Positions 46,008 through 54,161 of a stretch of 64,000 nucleotides of DNA are shown in pieces. Numbering within the stretch: the stretch's first letter is position 1; every line of letters starts with the position of its first letter. The translations under genes were made by a program, and so were the position numbers. The stretch covers positions 1,240,001 to 1,304,000 of the forward strand of contig CANLVP010000001.1 in NCBI GenBank assembly GCA_947494675.1, given 5' to 3'. Source of the DNA: an uncultured Paracoccaceae bacterium. Lineage in GTDB: Bacteria > Pseudomonadota > Alphaproteobacteria > Rhodobacterales > Rhodobacteraceae. Below the pieces are notes generated by a model. The model saw nothing but the letters and a program-made list of their open reading frames with translations. It was not told where the DNA came from and made no database searches.

Positions 46008-46559
46008 ATGGATAGCGAAGTGTTGGATTTAGGACCGGATAACACATTGCTTTTGGTCGACGACGACGAGGCATTTGTCCGGCGTCTTGGCAAGGCGATG
46101 GAAAAGCGTGGCTTTTCTGTTGAACTGGCGGAATCTGTGACCGCGGGCAAGGCCATCGCCACGGCGCGTCCACCTGCTTATGCAGTGGTTGATCTGCGGC
46201 TTGAGGACGGCAATGGCCTTGATGTCGTTGAAATCCTGCGCGAACGCCGCCCCGAAAGCCGGATTGTCGTGCTAACAGGCTATGGTGCGATTGCGACGGC
46301 GGTTGCTGCGGTCAAGATTGGTGCGACCGACTATCTGGCGAAACCCGCCGATGCCCGTGACGTGACCAATGCACTGCTTGCCCGCACGGATGAGCTGCCG
46401 CCACCGCCCGAAAACCCGATGAGCGCGGATCGCGTGCGCTGGGAACATATTCAGCGGGTCTATGAGCTATGTGATCGCAACGTGAGCGAGACGGCGCGCC
46501 GGTTGAACATGCATCGCCGCACCTTGCAGCGCATTTTGGCGAAACGCAGCCCACGCTAG
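46008..46559 (+). CDS. regA: Redox response regulator RegA/PrrA
   Basis: A 183-residue response regulator, partner of RegB, controlling photosynthesis, respiration, carbon and nitrogen fixation genes in relatives. The acidic pocket VDDDEAF and the phosphoacceptor Asp62 in VVDLRLEDGNGLD are present; the C-terminal Fis-type helix-turn-helix, ETARRLNMHRRTLQRILAKR, matches Rhodobacter almost exactly. A start at 46008 gives the usual length; an ATG at 45987 is also in frame. It ends overlapping the convergent LysR gene. Confidence 0.96.
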   Translation: MDSEVLDLGPDNTLLLVDDDEAFVRRLGKAMEKRGFSVELAESVTAGKAIATARPPAYAVVDLRLEDGNGLDVVEILRERRPESRIVVLTGYGAIATAVAAVKIGATDYLAKPADARDVTNALLARTDELPPPPENPMSADRVRWEHIQRVYELCDRNVSETARRLNMHRRTLQRILAKRSPR

Positions 46560-47425
46560 GCGACGGATTTCAGCCAGTTGATAAAAAGCTTCAGGCGCGG
46601 CGACATGACGCCGGGCCGTGTGACGATGAAGTAGCCCAGACCGGATTGCGGCACTTCGATCACTGAAACCAGCCTGCCAGCGGTGACATCATCCATCACC
46701 AAAGCCTTTGACATGATTGAAACACCTGCGCCCGCGCGCGTCGCGGCGAGGACCATGCTCATGGTGGCGAGTTCTTTGGTCTGGCAACAGGCGGGATCAA
46801 GACCCTCTGACATGGCCCACATGCGCGTTTCACGATGCGCGGATTCAAAAAGCCAGGGCAGATCAGACATATCTTCCAGGGTTTTGTGGTCGCGTCCCTG
46901 CAGGATGCTTGGGGCCGCGACGACGACATAATCGGCAGGGGCCAAAAGCGTCGCATCCACGCCGGGCCAATCGCCGCGTCCGTAGCGCACCGCCATATCA
47001 AACCCATCACGCCGCAGGTCAGAGATGGCCATTGTGGGCGTGACGGACACGGTGATGTCCGGGTGCGCGCTCCAAAAGCCGCCCATACGGGGCATCAGCC
47101 AGTTTTCCGCAAAGCTGGGCGTGACCGTGATGGAGAGCGGTGCGTCCGCGGCATCTGCCATCACGTCGCGGACGCCGCCGATGACTTGGCCAAACCCTTC
47201 GGTGAGCGCAGGCAACAGTTGTGCACCATGCGCCGTCAACGCCATGCCGCGCCCGTCCCGGATCATCAGGCTGCACCCCATAAAGTCCTCAACCGTGCGC
47301 AAATGCTGCGCGATGGCGGCATGGGTCACGTTCAGTTCTGCCGCCGCACGCGACAGCGATCCTGTGCGGCCAGCAGCCTCAACCGCACGCAACGCGGGAA
47401 GCGATGGGACAGACCGCCATTCCAT
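46556..47425 (-). CDS. LysR-family transcriptional regulator (GcvA-like)
   Basis: A 289-residue LysR regulator. The N-terminal helix-turn-helix (GSLSRAAAELNVTHAAIAQHLR, residues 22-43 in two parts) and the first part of the effector domain (ITVTPSFAENWLMPRMGGFW) resemble GcvA-type members. Its effector and targets are not known. It lies divergent from a 54-residue gene whose 97-bp upstream gap carries CTAAC...GTTAG half-sites; that gene is the natural target candidate. Confidence 0.88.
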   Translation of the reverse strand: MEWRSVPSLPALRAVEAAGRTGSLSRAAAELNVTHAAIAQHLRTVEDFMGCSLMIRDGRGMALTAHGAQLLPALTEGFGQVIGGVRDVMADAADAPLSITVTPSFAENWLMPRMGGFWSAHPDITVSVTPTMAISDLRRDGFDMAVRYGRGDWPGVDATLLAPADYVVVAAPSILQGRDHKTLEDMSDLPWLFESAHRETRMWAMSEGLDPACCQTKELATMSMVLAATRAGAGVSIMSKALVMDDVTAGRLVSVIEVPQSGLGYFIVTRPGVMSPRLKLFINWLKSVA

Positions 47426-47522
47426 TATGAAAGCCCAACTAACATATGGCTATTCTTCCTGAGTCGCTTGCCGTCTGTAAACCCCTTATTTGTTAGTCAT
47501 CAACACAGGAAAGGACGAAACC

Positions 47523-47687
47523 ATGCTTTCAATTTTCGCCTCATCATTTCAAACGGCAACCCGTCAGGATCGTTGGGATGCACCCAGCTATTGGACAACA
47601 CACCGCCGCCCCATCAACCGTCGCCAAGCGGACCAGATCGAGGCGGAGCGCAAGCTGGCGCAGCTGCGCAATATTGGGATGTGGTAG
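47523..47687 (+). CDS. Small basic protein, DUF1127-like tail
   Basis: A 54-residue protein with GGAAAGGACG in front of its ATG, so it is very probably translated. The middle is rich in Trp, Tyr, Arg and Pro (DRWDAPSYWTTHRRPINRR) and the end, ERKLAQLRNIGMW, resembles the helix of DUF1127 proteins, some of which bind RNA and respond to phosphate or growth changes. The family call is uncertain. It is divergent from the LysR gene. Confidence 0.6.
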   Translation: MLSIFASSFQTATRQDRWDAPSYWTTHRRPINRRQADQIEAERKLAQLRNIGMW

Positions 47688-47758
47688 CTTCCAGCCGCTG
47701 ACCCGCTCGCTACAACGAGCCCCCTCTTGTCGAGATGTGCAGCGGGACAGCGTGCCGC

Positions 47759-48352
47759 CTAAAGCCGGGCCATCAGGTCCCGGTGGCGGGCGGTAAAGTC
47801 CTGTCGCACCTCAAGCGGGGGCCGCAGGCGTATATCAAGCGAACCCGCCAGCGCCGGGTCTTGTTTCCCAAAGAACTTATCCGCCTCGGCACGGGTGAAC
47901 CCCGCGATCTGGATCGCCTCAAGCCATGCGGACAATTTGTCGGCCTTTTTGATCTGCTTCTTAACTGTCGCAGGGATCTGCGCGGGCAAGCCAAACCTAA
48001 GATGAATGGCCGCCGTAAGCCGGTCGTCTAATGCGCCATAACCGGGGCCAACCGCCGCCTTCACCGGGCTGATCATGTCACCGATGACGTATTCGGGGGC
48101 ATCATGCAGCAGGGCGGCAAGCTGCCATTTGATCGGCGTTTTGGGATTTTGGGCGCAAAAGATCTGTTCAACCAACAGCGAGTGTTCGGCCACCGAATAG
48201 GCAAAATCGCCTTTGGTTTGCCCATTCCAGCGCGCAACAAAGGCCAGCCCATGGGCGATATCCTCAATCTCGATATCCATCGGGGTCGGGTCCAAAAGGT
48301 CCAACCGGCGTCCTGATAACATTCGCTGCCATGCTCTGGTTTGCTTTGCCAT
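47759..48352 (-). CDS. HD-domain nucleotidase-like hydrolase (YfbR/HDDC2 type)
   Basis: A 197-residue HD phosphohydrolase. The metal ligands are visible as FVARWNGQ...YSVAEHS and LLHDAPEYVIGDMISPVK, with ADKLSAWLEA giving the last aspartate. The pattern is that of 5'-deoxynucleotidases such as YfbR, but the substrate is not proven. The ATG at 48352 gives MAKQTRAWQRML; a GTG at 48379 is the alternative. It stands alone, facing the small DUF1127-like gene. Confidence 0.8.
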   Translation of the reverse strand: MAKQTRAWQRMLSGRRLDLLDPTPMDIEIEDIAHGLAFVARWNGQTKGDFAYSVAEHSLLVEQIFCAQNPKTPIKWQLAALLHDAPEYVIGDMISPVKAAVGPGYGALDDRLTAAIHLRFGLPAQIPATVKKQIKKADKLSAWLEAIQIAGFTRAEADKFFGKQDPALAGSLDIRLRPPLEVRQDFTARHRDLMARL

Positions 48353-48489
48353 AACCGCTTGATGCCGTGGAAAGATCACCGGGTCAAAGGGCCGTTAGCA
48401 TTCTTTTTGCTATTTTGTTCCATGGTAAACGCACAGGGAGGTCAAATTTGCCCCGCGCGGAAAACTGCGCCAGAATTGGGAGCCCGAAT

Positions 48490-48795
48490 ATGGCCCGACG
48501 TCAAATATGCGCAGCAGCAGCTGCAACGCTCATCGGTCTGACAACCGCCGCACAGGCGCAGCAGACCTGTCTGACACGCGACGTGATCGTCCAAAAACTC
48601 GGCGAAGGATACGCCGAACGCCTTGTTGGTCGCGGCCTCCAGGGTGAGGCGCGGTTGTTCGAGGTGTTCATGTCGCAAGACGGATCAAGCTGGACCATCA
48701 TCCAAAGCTTTCCAACCGGCATGTCCTGCATCATGGCGGCAGGGACCCATTGGCAACAAGACGACATCGCTGCGGTCTTTTCTGCCGACGGTTAA
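48490..48795 (+). CDS. Small secreted protein of unknown function
   Basis: A 101-residue exported protein with a signal peptide (ICAAAAATLIGLTTAAQA, cleavage after AQA, residues 6-23). The mature part has two cysteines, one close to the N-terminus (QQTCLTRD) and one in GMSCIMAAG, probably joined by a disulfide. GGGAG lies 9 bases before the ATG. I do not recognise a characterised family; similar short proteins are frequent in Rhodobacteraceae. It ends overlapping the methyltransferase end by 4 bases. Confidence 0.7.
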   Translation: MARRQICAAAAATLIGLTTAAQAQQTCLTRDVIVQKLGEGYAERLVGRGLQGEARLFEVFMSQDGSSWTIIQSFPTGMSCIMAAGTHWQQDDIAAVFSADG

Positions 48796-49535
48796 TCGTT
48801 CTTGGATTTGCGCAAAAAGATCAGGAAAAGCGGCTGTAAAGATGACGGCATCAGCCAGTTATAGAACATCCAAAGGCGCGCCAACGGCATCCGATTGCCG
48901 TGATAAGCCGGGCCGGATGTCATAAAATAGCTGCAATCCTGATAGCGTGACGGCGGAAAATAGCGCCGGATCATACTGCGCGTGTTCAAGAGGTAAGTCG
49001 TTGGAAAGACGTCCTCTTCTTTGCGCTGCGGTGCAAGTTTCGCAAGCACACGGACGTGCAAACTATTTGGCACCACTCGTGCGGCGATACCCGTCAGTCC
49101 CCATTTGTTTGGTGTGCCCGCACATATCCAGCCGCCGGGGCGCAGGATACGATCAAGCTCAGACGTGTAAAAGTCAGGGTCAGCCACATGTTCCAACACC
49201 ATCCAAGAAAAGATCACGTCGAAACTGTTGTCTTCAAACGGCAAGGGCGCGCCAATTTCGGCGTGGTGCCGGTCTTCGGTATCGGGATTTTCCAGAACGA
49301 CGGGATCGACATCAAAGGCCGCATAGCGTGCAACACGTCCCGTCAGGTCGGTATGAACGCGCGCGCCCGCACTTTCCGACGTGCCAAAACGTCCACGCCC
49401 TGCCCCAAAATCAAGCACATGCGCGTCTTTCGGCAGGATTGAGGCCAGTCGCGTGAAAAAAGCAACCCGACCATTGGCGCGATGATATCCGCCCGCATCG
49501 AACTCCGGGTAAATCCGCTTTAGAAAATCGTTCAC
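48792..49535 (-). CDS. SAM-dependent methyltransferase (class I)
   Basis: A 247-residue methyltransferase with the SAM motif VLDFGAGRGRFG near residue 40, a second motif VDIDPVVLENP-like (FDVDPVVLENPDTEDRH), and FDVIFSWMVLEHVADPDFY. The substrate is unknown; the C-terminal region ends in a hydrophobic helix, suggesting a lipid or quinone-like target or membrane contact. A GTG at 49535 with AAAGG upstream is used. It is divergent from ahcY, whose product removes the SAH that methyltransferases form. Confidence 0.85.
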   Translation of the reverse strand: MNDFLKRIYPEFDAGGYHRANGRVAFFTRLASILPKDAHVLDFGAGRGRFGTSESAGARVHTDLTGRVARYAAFDVDPVVLENPDTEDRHHAEIGAPLPFEDNSFDVIFSWMVLEHVADPDFYTSELDRILRPGGWICAGTPNKWGLTGIAARVVPNSLHVRVLAKLAPQRKEEDVFPTTYLLNTRSMIRRYFPPSRYQDCSYFMTSGPAYHGNRMPLARLWMFYNWLMPSSLQPLFLIFLRKSKND

Positions 49536-49665
49536 TCAGTTGTGCCTTTGGTTCAATCTATTTGCCCACTTACCGTGAACCTATGTGAGACAAAAGGTTT
49601 CTTGTCCGCGACAGGTTTCTTTTGTATGCGCGTGCGCAACCCAAACGGATTTAGGACATCGAAAA

Positions 49666-51054
49666 ATGGCCAACGACTACGTTGTGAAAGATATTGAGCT
49701 TGCTGCATTTGGCCGTAAGGAATTGGACATTGCAGAAACGGAAATGCCGGGTCTGATGTCTTGCCGGACGGAATTTGGCGAAAGCAAACCGCTGAAAGGT
49801 GCGCGCATCGTTGGATCGCTGCACATGACAATTCAAACCGCCGTTTTGATTGAAACGCTGGTCGAGCTTGGTGCCGATGTGCGCTGGGCGTCTTGCAACA
49901 TCTTTTCGACCCAGGACCACGCGGCCGCAGCCATCGCGGCAAGCGGCGTGCCGGTCTTTGCGGTCAAAGGGCAGTCACTGGAAGAGCATTGGGACTACCT
50001 TGATAAGTCTTTCATGTTCCCCGAAGGCGCAAACATGATCCTCGACGACGGCGGTGACGCCACGCTTTACGTGCTGCTTGGCGCACGGATGGAAGCGGGC
50101 GAAGACGTGCTGGCCGTGCCAACCTCGGAAGAGGAAGAGGTGATCAAGGCCCAGATCAAAAAGCGGATGGCAGAGACCCCCGGCTGGTTCACCAAGACCA
50201 AAGCCGACATTCAGGGCGTGTCCGAGGAAACAACAACTGGCGTGCACCGCCTCTATGATCTGCACAAAAACGGCCTGTTGCCGTTCCCTGCGATCAACGT
50301 GAACGACAGCGTCACGAAGTCGAAGTTCGACAACAAATATGGCTGTAAGGAATCGCTCGTCGACGGCATCCGCCGCGCGACCGACACGATGATGGCCGGT
50401 AAGGTCGCGGTTGTCTGTGGCTACGGCGATGTCGGCAAAGGCTCTGCCGCGTCGCTGGCCGGGGCCGGTGCCCGCGTCAAAGTCACAGAAGTCGATCCGA
50501 TCTGCGCGCTGCAGGCCGCCATGGACGGGTTTGAGGTTGTCGTGCTCGAGGACGTGCTGGACAGCGCCGATGTCTTCATCACTACGACCGGCAACAAAGA
50601 CGTCATCCGGATCGAGCATATGCGCGAAATGAAGGACATGGCGATCGTTGGCAACATCGGCCACTTCGACAACGAAATTCAGGTCGCCGCGCTGAAGAAC
50701 CACAAGTGGACCAGCATCAAAGAGCAGGTCGACATGATCGAAATGCCATCCGGCAACCGCTTGATCCTGTTGTCCGAAGGCCGTCTTTTGAACCTTGGTA
50801 ACGCAACGGGCCACCCATCCTTCGTGATGTCGGCGTCCTTTACCAACCAGGTTCTGGCGCAGATTGAGCTTTGGACAAAGGGCGATGAATACCAGCCCGG
50901 CGTCTACATCCTGCCCAAGCATCTGGACGAAAAAGTCGCCCGTCTGCACCTGGATCGGATCGGTGTAAAGCTGACCGAACTCAAGAAAGATCAGGCCGAT
51001 TATATCGGTGTGGCCGTCGATGGCCCCTTCAAGCCAGAGCACTACCGCTACTAA
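49666..51054 (+). CDS. ahcY: S-adenosylhomocysteine hydrolase
   Basis: A 462-residue SahH/AhcY, which splits SAH to adenosine and homocysteine with bound NAD+. Substrate region [16 protein letters not shown], the bacterial insert, the NAD loop [12 protein letters not shown] and the C-terminal KPEHYRY hallmark are all present. The ATG at 49666 gives the standard N-terminus. In Rhodobacter, ahcY follows hvrA in the reg cluster; here it is about 3 kb from regA with other genes in between. No SAH riboswitch is evident. Confidence 0.97.
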   Translation: MANDYVVKDIELAAFGRKELDIAETEMPGLMSCRTEFGESKPLKGARIVGSLHMTIQTAVLIETLVELGADVRWASCNIFSTQDHAAAAIAASGVPVFAVKGQSLEEHWDYLDKSFMFPEGANMILDDGGDATLYVLLGARMEAGEDVLAVPTSEEEEVIKAQIKKRMAETPGWFTKTKADIQGVSEETTTGVHRLYDLHKNGLLPFPAINVNDSVTKSKFDNKYGCKESLVDGIRRATDTMMAGKVAVVCGYGDVGKGSAASLAGAGARVKVTEVDPICALQAAMDGFEVVVLEDVLDSADVFITTTGNKDVIRIEHMREMKDMAIVGNIGHFDNEIQVAALKNHKWTSIKEQVDMIEMPSGNRLILLSEGRLLNLGNATGHPSFVMSASFTNQVLAQIELWTKGDEYQPGVYILPKHLDEKVARLHLDRIGVKLTELKKDQADYIGVAVDGPFKPEHYRY

Positions 51055-51066
51055 GGGGCGGGCAGT

Positions 51067-51801
51067 TTGCCCAGCGATCCAAAGAACAAAGGCCGCGCGG
51101 TGTTTCGCGCGGTCTTTCTGTTTGTTGTAGTCTTTGGGGGCATTTTGGGGACAGCGTTGGTCCTTCACCCAGACACGCCACTGCCCGACCATTGGAACCC
51201 AACCCGGCCCCTAGAGGTGCGTGCGCCGATCACACCGCTGACCGATTGGAAATTGTCGCGCACGGCGGGTGACCCGCAGGCGTGCATCGCCGCCCTGCAA
51301 GACCATGCTCAGGTGGTCTCTGCCAGCCCGATCAGTTCCGAAAACCCTAATTGCGGCAACGAAAACGCCGTGACGATTGCAGGTGTCGGTCAAGCAAGCC
51401 TGACCTTGCAAACCGCCTGCGCCAGCGCCCTAAGGCTTGCGATGTGGGAACAGCACAGCCTGCAACCGGCGGCGCGATCCAACCTTGAAACCACCGTCAC
51501 CGCTATCCTTGATCAAGGCAGCTACAATTGCCGTCCGATCCGTTCATCTTCGGGCAACAGCACCCGTTGGAGCACCCATGCCACAGCCGACGCCATCGAC
51601 GTGCGGGGGTTTCGCATGGCCAATGGCGACAGCGTGATCCTGTTGCGCGATTGGGATGGCGCAGAGGCGAAGGCCGCGTTTTTACGCGCGGTTCACGCAG
51701 GGTCATGCCGCTGGTTCAAGACTACGTTGGGGCCGGATTATAACGCCTTGCACGCTGACCATTTTCACCTGCAATCGCGGGGGTGGGGCACCTGTCGCTG
51801 A
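51067..51801 (+). CDS. Extensin-like C-terminal domain protein
   Basis: A 244-residue protein with an N-terminal membrane anchor (AVFRAVFLFVVVFGGILG, about residues 11-28) and an extensin-like domain (PF06904 type), distantly related to VanY/M15 peptidases. The zinc-site pattern is seen in STHATADAIDVRGF and HADHFHLQ. It likely acts on peptidoglycan in the periplasm; the name is historical. A TTG at 51067 with AAGGGG upstream is used, 12 bases after ahcY, so it may be co-transcribed. Confidence 0.82.
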   Translation: MPSDPKNKGRAVFRAVFLFVVVFGGILGTALVLHPDTPLPDHWNPTRPLEVRAPITPLTDWKLSRTAGDPQACIAALQDHAQVVSASPISSENPNCGNENAVTIAGVGQASLTLQTACASALRLAMWEQHSLQPAARSNLETTVTAILDQGSYNCRPIRSSSGNSTRWSTHATADAIDVRGFRMANGDSVILLRDWDGAEAKAAFLRAVHAGSCRWFKTTLGPDYNALHADHFHLQSRGWGTCR

Positions 51802-51843
51802 TCCGCCGACCCAATTTTTCCCCCTTCTTTTTGCTTGTTCCAG

Positions 51844-51891
51844 CGCCTCACCTGTTATTACCTTGCCGCAACGCTTTACATGGGTGAGGCG
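51844..51891. repeat. Inverted repeat before the DUF2853 gene
   Basis: CGCCTCACC (51844-51852) and GGTGAGGCG (51883-51891) are perfect 9-bp arms around a 30-base loop containing TTATTACC and CTTTACATG. The position, 43-51 bases after the extensin-like stop and about 46 bases before the next ATG, suits either a terminator-like hairpin or an operator. Confidence 0.6.
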
Positions 51892-51937
51892 AACAGGGCC
51901 AATTCAGGCCGAAACACAAACGACGGGGACAGCCATT

Positions 51938-52279
51938 ATGGGCAAGAGAGACGAGTGGATCGCGAAATACGCTGATGATCTGAGCAACAAGTGCGGCATG
52001 ACACCAGACATGGACCTGCTGACAAAGGTCACAATCGGCTGCGGCCCAGCTATCTACAACGCTGACGCATCGACAGTTGCGGGCGGCCAGGAATCTGAGC
52101 TTGAGACAGTTAAGAACAACTTCCTGATCAAGAAGCTGGGGCTTGCCGACGGCCCAGAGCTGATGGATGCCATCAACAAGGTCATCGAAGTTTACGGCAA
52201 ATCAGAGCGCAACAAATACCGCGCCGTTGTCTATTACATGCTGACCAAGCACTTCGGCAAAGAAAGCGTCTACGGCTAA
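51938..52279 (+). CDS. DUF2853 family protein
   Basis: A 113-residue soluble, mainly helical protein with MGKRDEWIAKYADDL at the start, LLTKVTIGCGPAIYNADAS in the middle and RAVVYYMLTKHFGKESVYG at the end. It matches DUF2853, for which no function is established. GGGGAC lies 9 bases before the ATG. A strong terminator follows and an inverted repeat precedes it, so it is a single-gene unit, probably well expressed. Confidence 0.85.
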   Translation: MGKRDEWIAKYADDLSNKCGMTPDMDLLTKVTIGCGPAIYNADASTVAGGQESELETVKNNFLIKKLGLADGPELMDAINKVIEVYGKSERNKYRAVVYYMLTKHFGKESVYG

Positions 52280-52301
52280 ACCCGGACGCTTCTTGCGTTT
52301 G

Positions 52302-52330
52302 AACGCCCGCCTGACCCGGCGGGCGTTTTT
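52302..52330 (+). terminator. Intrinsic terminator after the DUF2853 gene
   Basis: AACGCCCGCC, loop TGACCC, GGCGGGCGTT and a run of T (with a second T-run after one G) make a perfect ten-pair stem, 22 bases after the stop codon. It may also serve the convergent DUF1761 gene, whose stop is at 52335, in the opposite direction. Confidence 0.93.
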
Positions 52331-52334
52331 GTTT

Positions 52335-52727
52335 TTAGAACAACGTCAGCACGATCCCGATGACGGTCGCGGCAAGCACCGCATACCCGCTGTCGATCAC
52401 GGCAAGCTTCCAAGGGCGGTTCGAATAGCCGGTGTTGATAAAGATCCACGGGCTGATGAAGAACAGACCGACACCAAGGCCAGAAATCAGGCCTTTGCCG
52501 ATACTATCAATGCCAGACAGCGCAAAGGTGTGGCGCATCATGCCCGCGACAAGCAAGATCATCACAAAGGACACGATATAGGGCGTCGGCCCATCGTTGA
52601 CCGGTTTGCCATCCTCACCGACCTCAATATCGGCGGCTTCCATCCATGGTTTTGACAGGGCCATGTAGTAGGCCGCCCCGGCTGCAAATGCCGCAATTGC
52701 GGCGACAAGTACGCTCAAAAATCCCAT
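52335..52727 (-). CDS. DUF1761 family membrane protein
   Basis: A 130-residue membrane protein with four predicted helices: one at the N-terminus (FLSVLVAAIAAFAAGAAYYM), two in the middle (IVSFVMILLVAGMM, GLISGLGVGLFFISPWIF) and one at the end (YAVLAATVIGIVLTLF). A polar loop of about 20 residues follows the first. It matches DUF1761, a family without a known role. It is a single gene, convergent with DUF2853. Confidence 0.82.
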   Translation of the reverse strand: MGFLSVLVAAIAAFAAGAAYYMALSKPWMEAADIEVGEDGKPVNDGPTPYIVSFVMILLVAGMMRHTFALSGIDSIGKGLISGLGVGLFFISPWIFINTGYSNRPWKLAVIDSGYAVLAATVIGIVLTLF

Positions 52728-52779
52728 TGTATTCCCTTCCTATTGGCTGGCGAGATTATATGGGCGGTTTGTTAACTTG

Positions 52780-53199
52780 CTACGGTTTTGTTTTCCCAAG
52801 GTGGCAGAGGTGTTCCCATTCTGCATCCGTGACGGGCTGCACAGACAGGCGAGAGTTCTTGACCAACACCATTTCGGACAGCTGGGGATCGGCCTTGATC
52901 ACTTCAAGACTGACCGGATTGGCAAAGGGGCGCAGGGCACGCACATCAACACAGTCCCAGCGGTCATCGTCGGTTGTGCTGTCGGGGTGGGCCTCAGCGC
53001 AAACCTCGACAATGCCGACAATTTCCAGCCCGGACCGCGAATGATAAAAGAACCCGGTGTCGCCCAGTTTCATCAGACGCATGTTGTTGCGCGCCTGATA
53101 ATTGCGCACGCCGTCCCATTCCTCGCCCGCCTCACCTTTGGCGGTCAGATCATCCCAGCCAAAGACGTCAGGTTCAGATTTGAAAAGCCAATGTGCCAT
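52780..53199 (-). CDS. EVE-domain protein
   Basis: A 139-residue EVE protein, a PUA-like fold that binds modified bases in DNA or RNA. The N-terminus AHWLFKSEPDVFGWDDL, then WDGVRNYQARNNMR and DTGFFYHS, are diagnostic. The ATG at 53199 has GAGG 7 bases away; an ATG at 53205 overlaps the gpsA stop (ATGA) but its ribosome site would be too close. It is the last gene of tsaD-gpsA-EVE. Confidence 0.9.
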   Translation of the reverse strand: MAHWLFKSEPDVFGWDDLTAKGEAGEEWDGVRNYQARNNMRLMKLGDTGFFYHSRSGLEIVGIVEVCAEAHPDSTTDDDRWDCVDVRALRPFANPVSLEVIKADPQLSEMVLVKNSRLSVQPVTDAEWEHLCHLGKTKP

Positions 53200-53201
53200 T
53201 G

Positions 53202-54161
53202 TCATTCCTCTTTCAGCGGCCGCGCCAGCAAGGACTGCAGCGCGGTTTGGGGGTCTATTTCGCCATGGGCAAGCTTGGCCACAATCGCGGTCACCGGCAG
53301 ATCAAGTCCAAGATCCTGGGCCAGTTTCGTAACGGCCCGCGCGGTTGCAGCGCCCTCGACCGTGGTGCCAGTGTCAAATGCCTCGCCCGCGCCCAGCGCC
53401 AGCCCAAAGCGGTAGTTGCGCGACAGGTTTGACGTGCAAGTCAGGGCCAAATCGCCCAACCCGGAGAGCCCAGTCAAGGTTGTGGGGTCCGCGCCCAGGT
53501 GGTCCGCGATCCGCTGCATTTCTGCAAATCCACGGGTCAAAAGTGCGGCGCGGGCGCTGTCACCAAGGCCTGCACCAATCGCCACGCCGCAACCGATTGC
53601 GACGACGTTCTTCAGCGCGCCGCCAAGCTCTGCCCCGATCACATCGGTGGTTGTGTAGAGCCGCAGGTTCGAGGTTGAGAGCCATTGCTGCAACATCTTG
53701 CCCGCATCCGCATCGGCGCAGGCCAGCGTGAGCCCCGTGGGCAAGCCGCGCGCGATATCGTCGGCAAAGGATGGACCGGTCAGGATCGCGGGGATCGCCT
53801 TGGGCGCGACCGCGCTAATCGACGCCGCGGGCCCGGTCAACGTACCAAGGTCGATGCCCTTGCAGCAGGCGACCAGATATTTGCCGTCAAAAGCGTCGGC
53901 ATGATCGCTGAGAAACCCGCGCAAGGTTTGTGCGGGCGTGGCCAACAGGATGGTATCACATGCCAAAAGTGCTGCAATATCGCCCGTCGCCATCAGCGGT
54001 TCGGGCAGAGTCACCTTGGGCAGACGCGGGTTTTCACGGCTCGCTTGCATTGCCGCGGCCGCTTCTGCGTTGCGTGCCCAAAGGGTCACGGGCCGTCCGT
54101 CGCGCGCGAGCGATACGGCCAATGCGGTTCCAAATGCGCCAGCGCCTGCAATTCCGATCAT
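53202..54161 (-). CDS. gpsA: Glycerol-3-phosphate dehydrogenase [NAD(P)+]
   Basis: A 319-residue GpsA, which makes sn-glycerol-3-phosphate for phospholipids from dihydroxyacetone phosphate. The nucleotide loop [10 protein letters not shown] is at 5-14; conserved parts include [14 protein letters not shown], the catalytic region around NLSRNYRFG and EGAATARAV. The ATG at 54161 overlaps the tsaD stop by 4 bases; a longer reading frame would lie inside tsaD. Confidence 0.96.
   Translation of the reverse strand: MIGIAGAGAFGTALAVSLARDGRPVTLWARNAEAAAAMQASRENPRLPKVTLPEPLMATGDIAALLACDTILLATPAQTLRGFLSDHADAFDGKYLVACCKGIDLGTLTGPAASISAVAPKAIPAILTGPSFADDIARGLPTGLTLACADADAGKMLQQWLSTSNLRLYTTTDVIGAELGGALKNVVAIGCGVAIGAGLGDSARAALLTRGFAEMQRIADHLGADPTTLTGLSGLGDLALTCTSNLSRNYRFGLALGAGEAFDTGTTVEGAATARAVTKLAQDLGLDLPVTAIVAKLAHGEIDPQTALQSLLARPLKEE

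Noticed and set aside
49536-49665. SAH riboswitch before ahcY
   Set aside because: I could not build the conserved stems or core bases by eye; a covariance search would settle it.
49975-51192. Long open frame (405 codons) opposite ahcY
   Set aside because: It is the antisense shadow of ahcY codon usage; the ahcY protein is a complete, conserved enzyme and the shadow has no recognisable motif or ribosome site.
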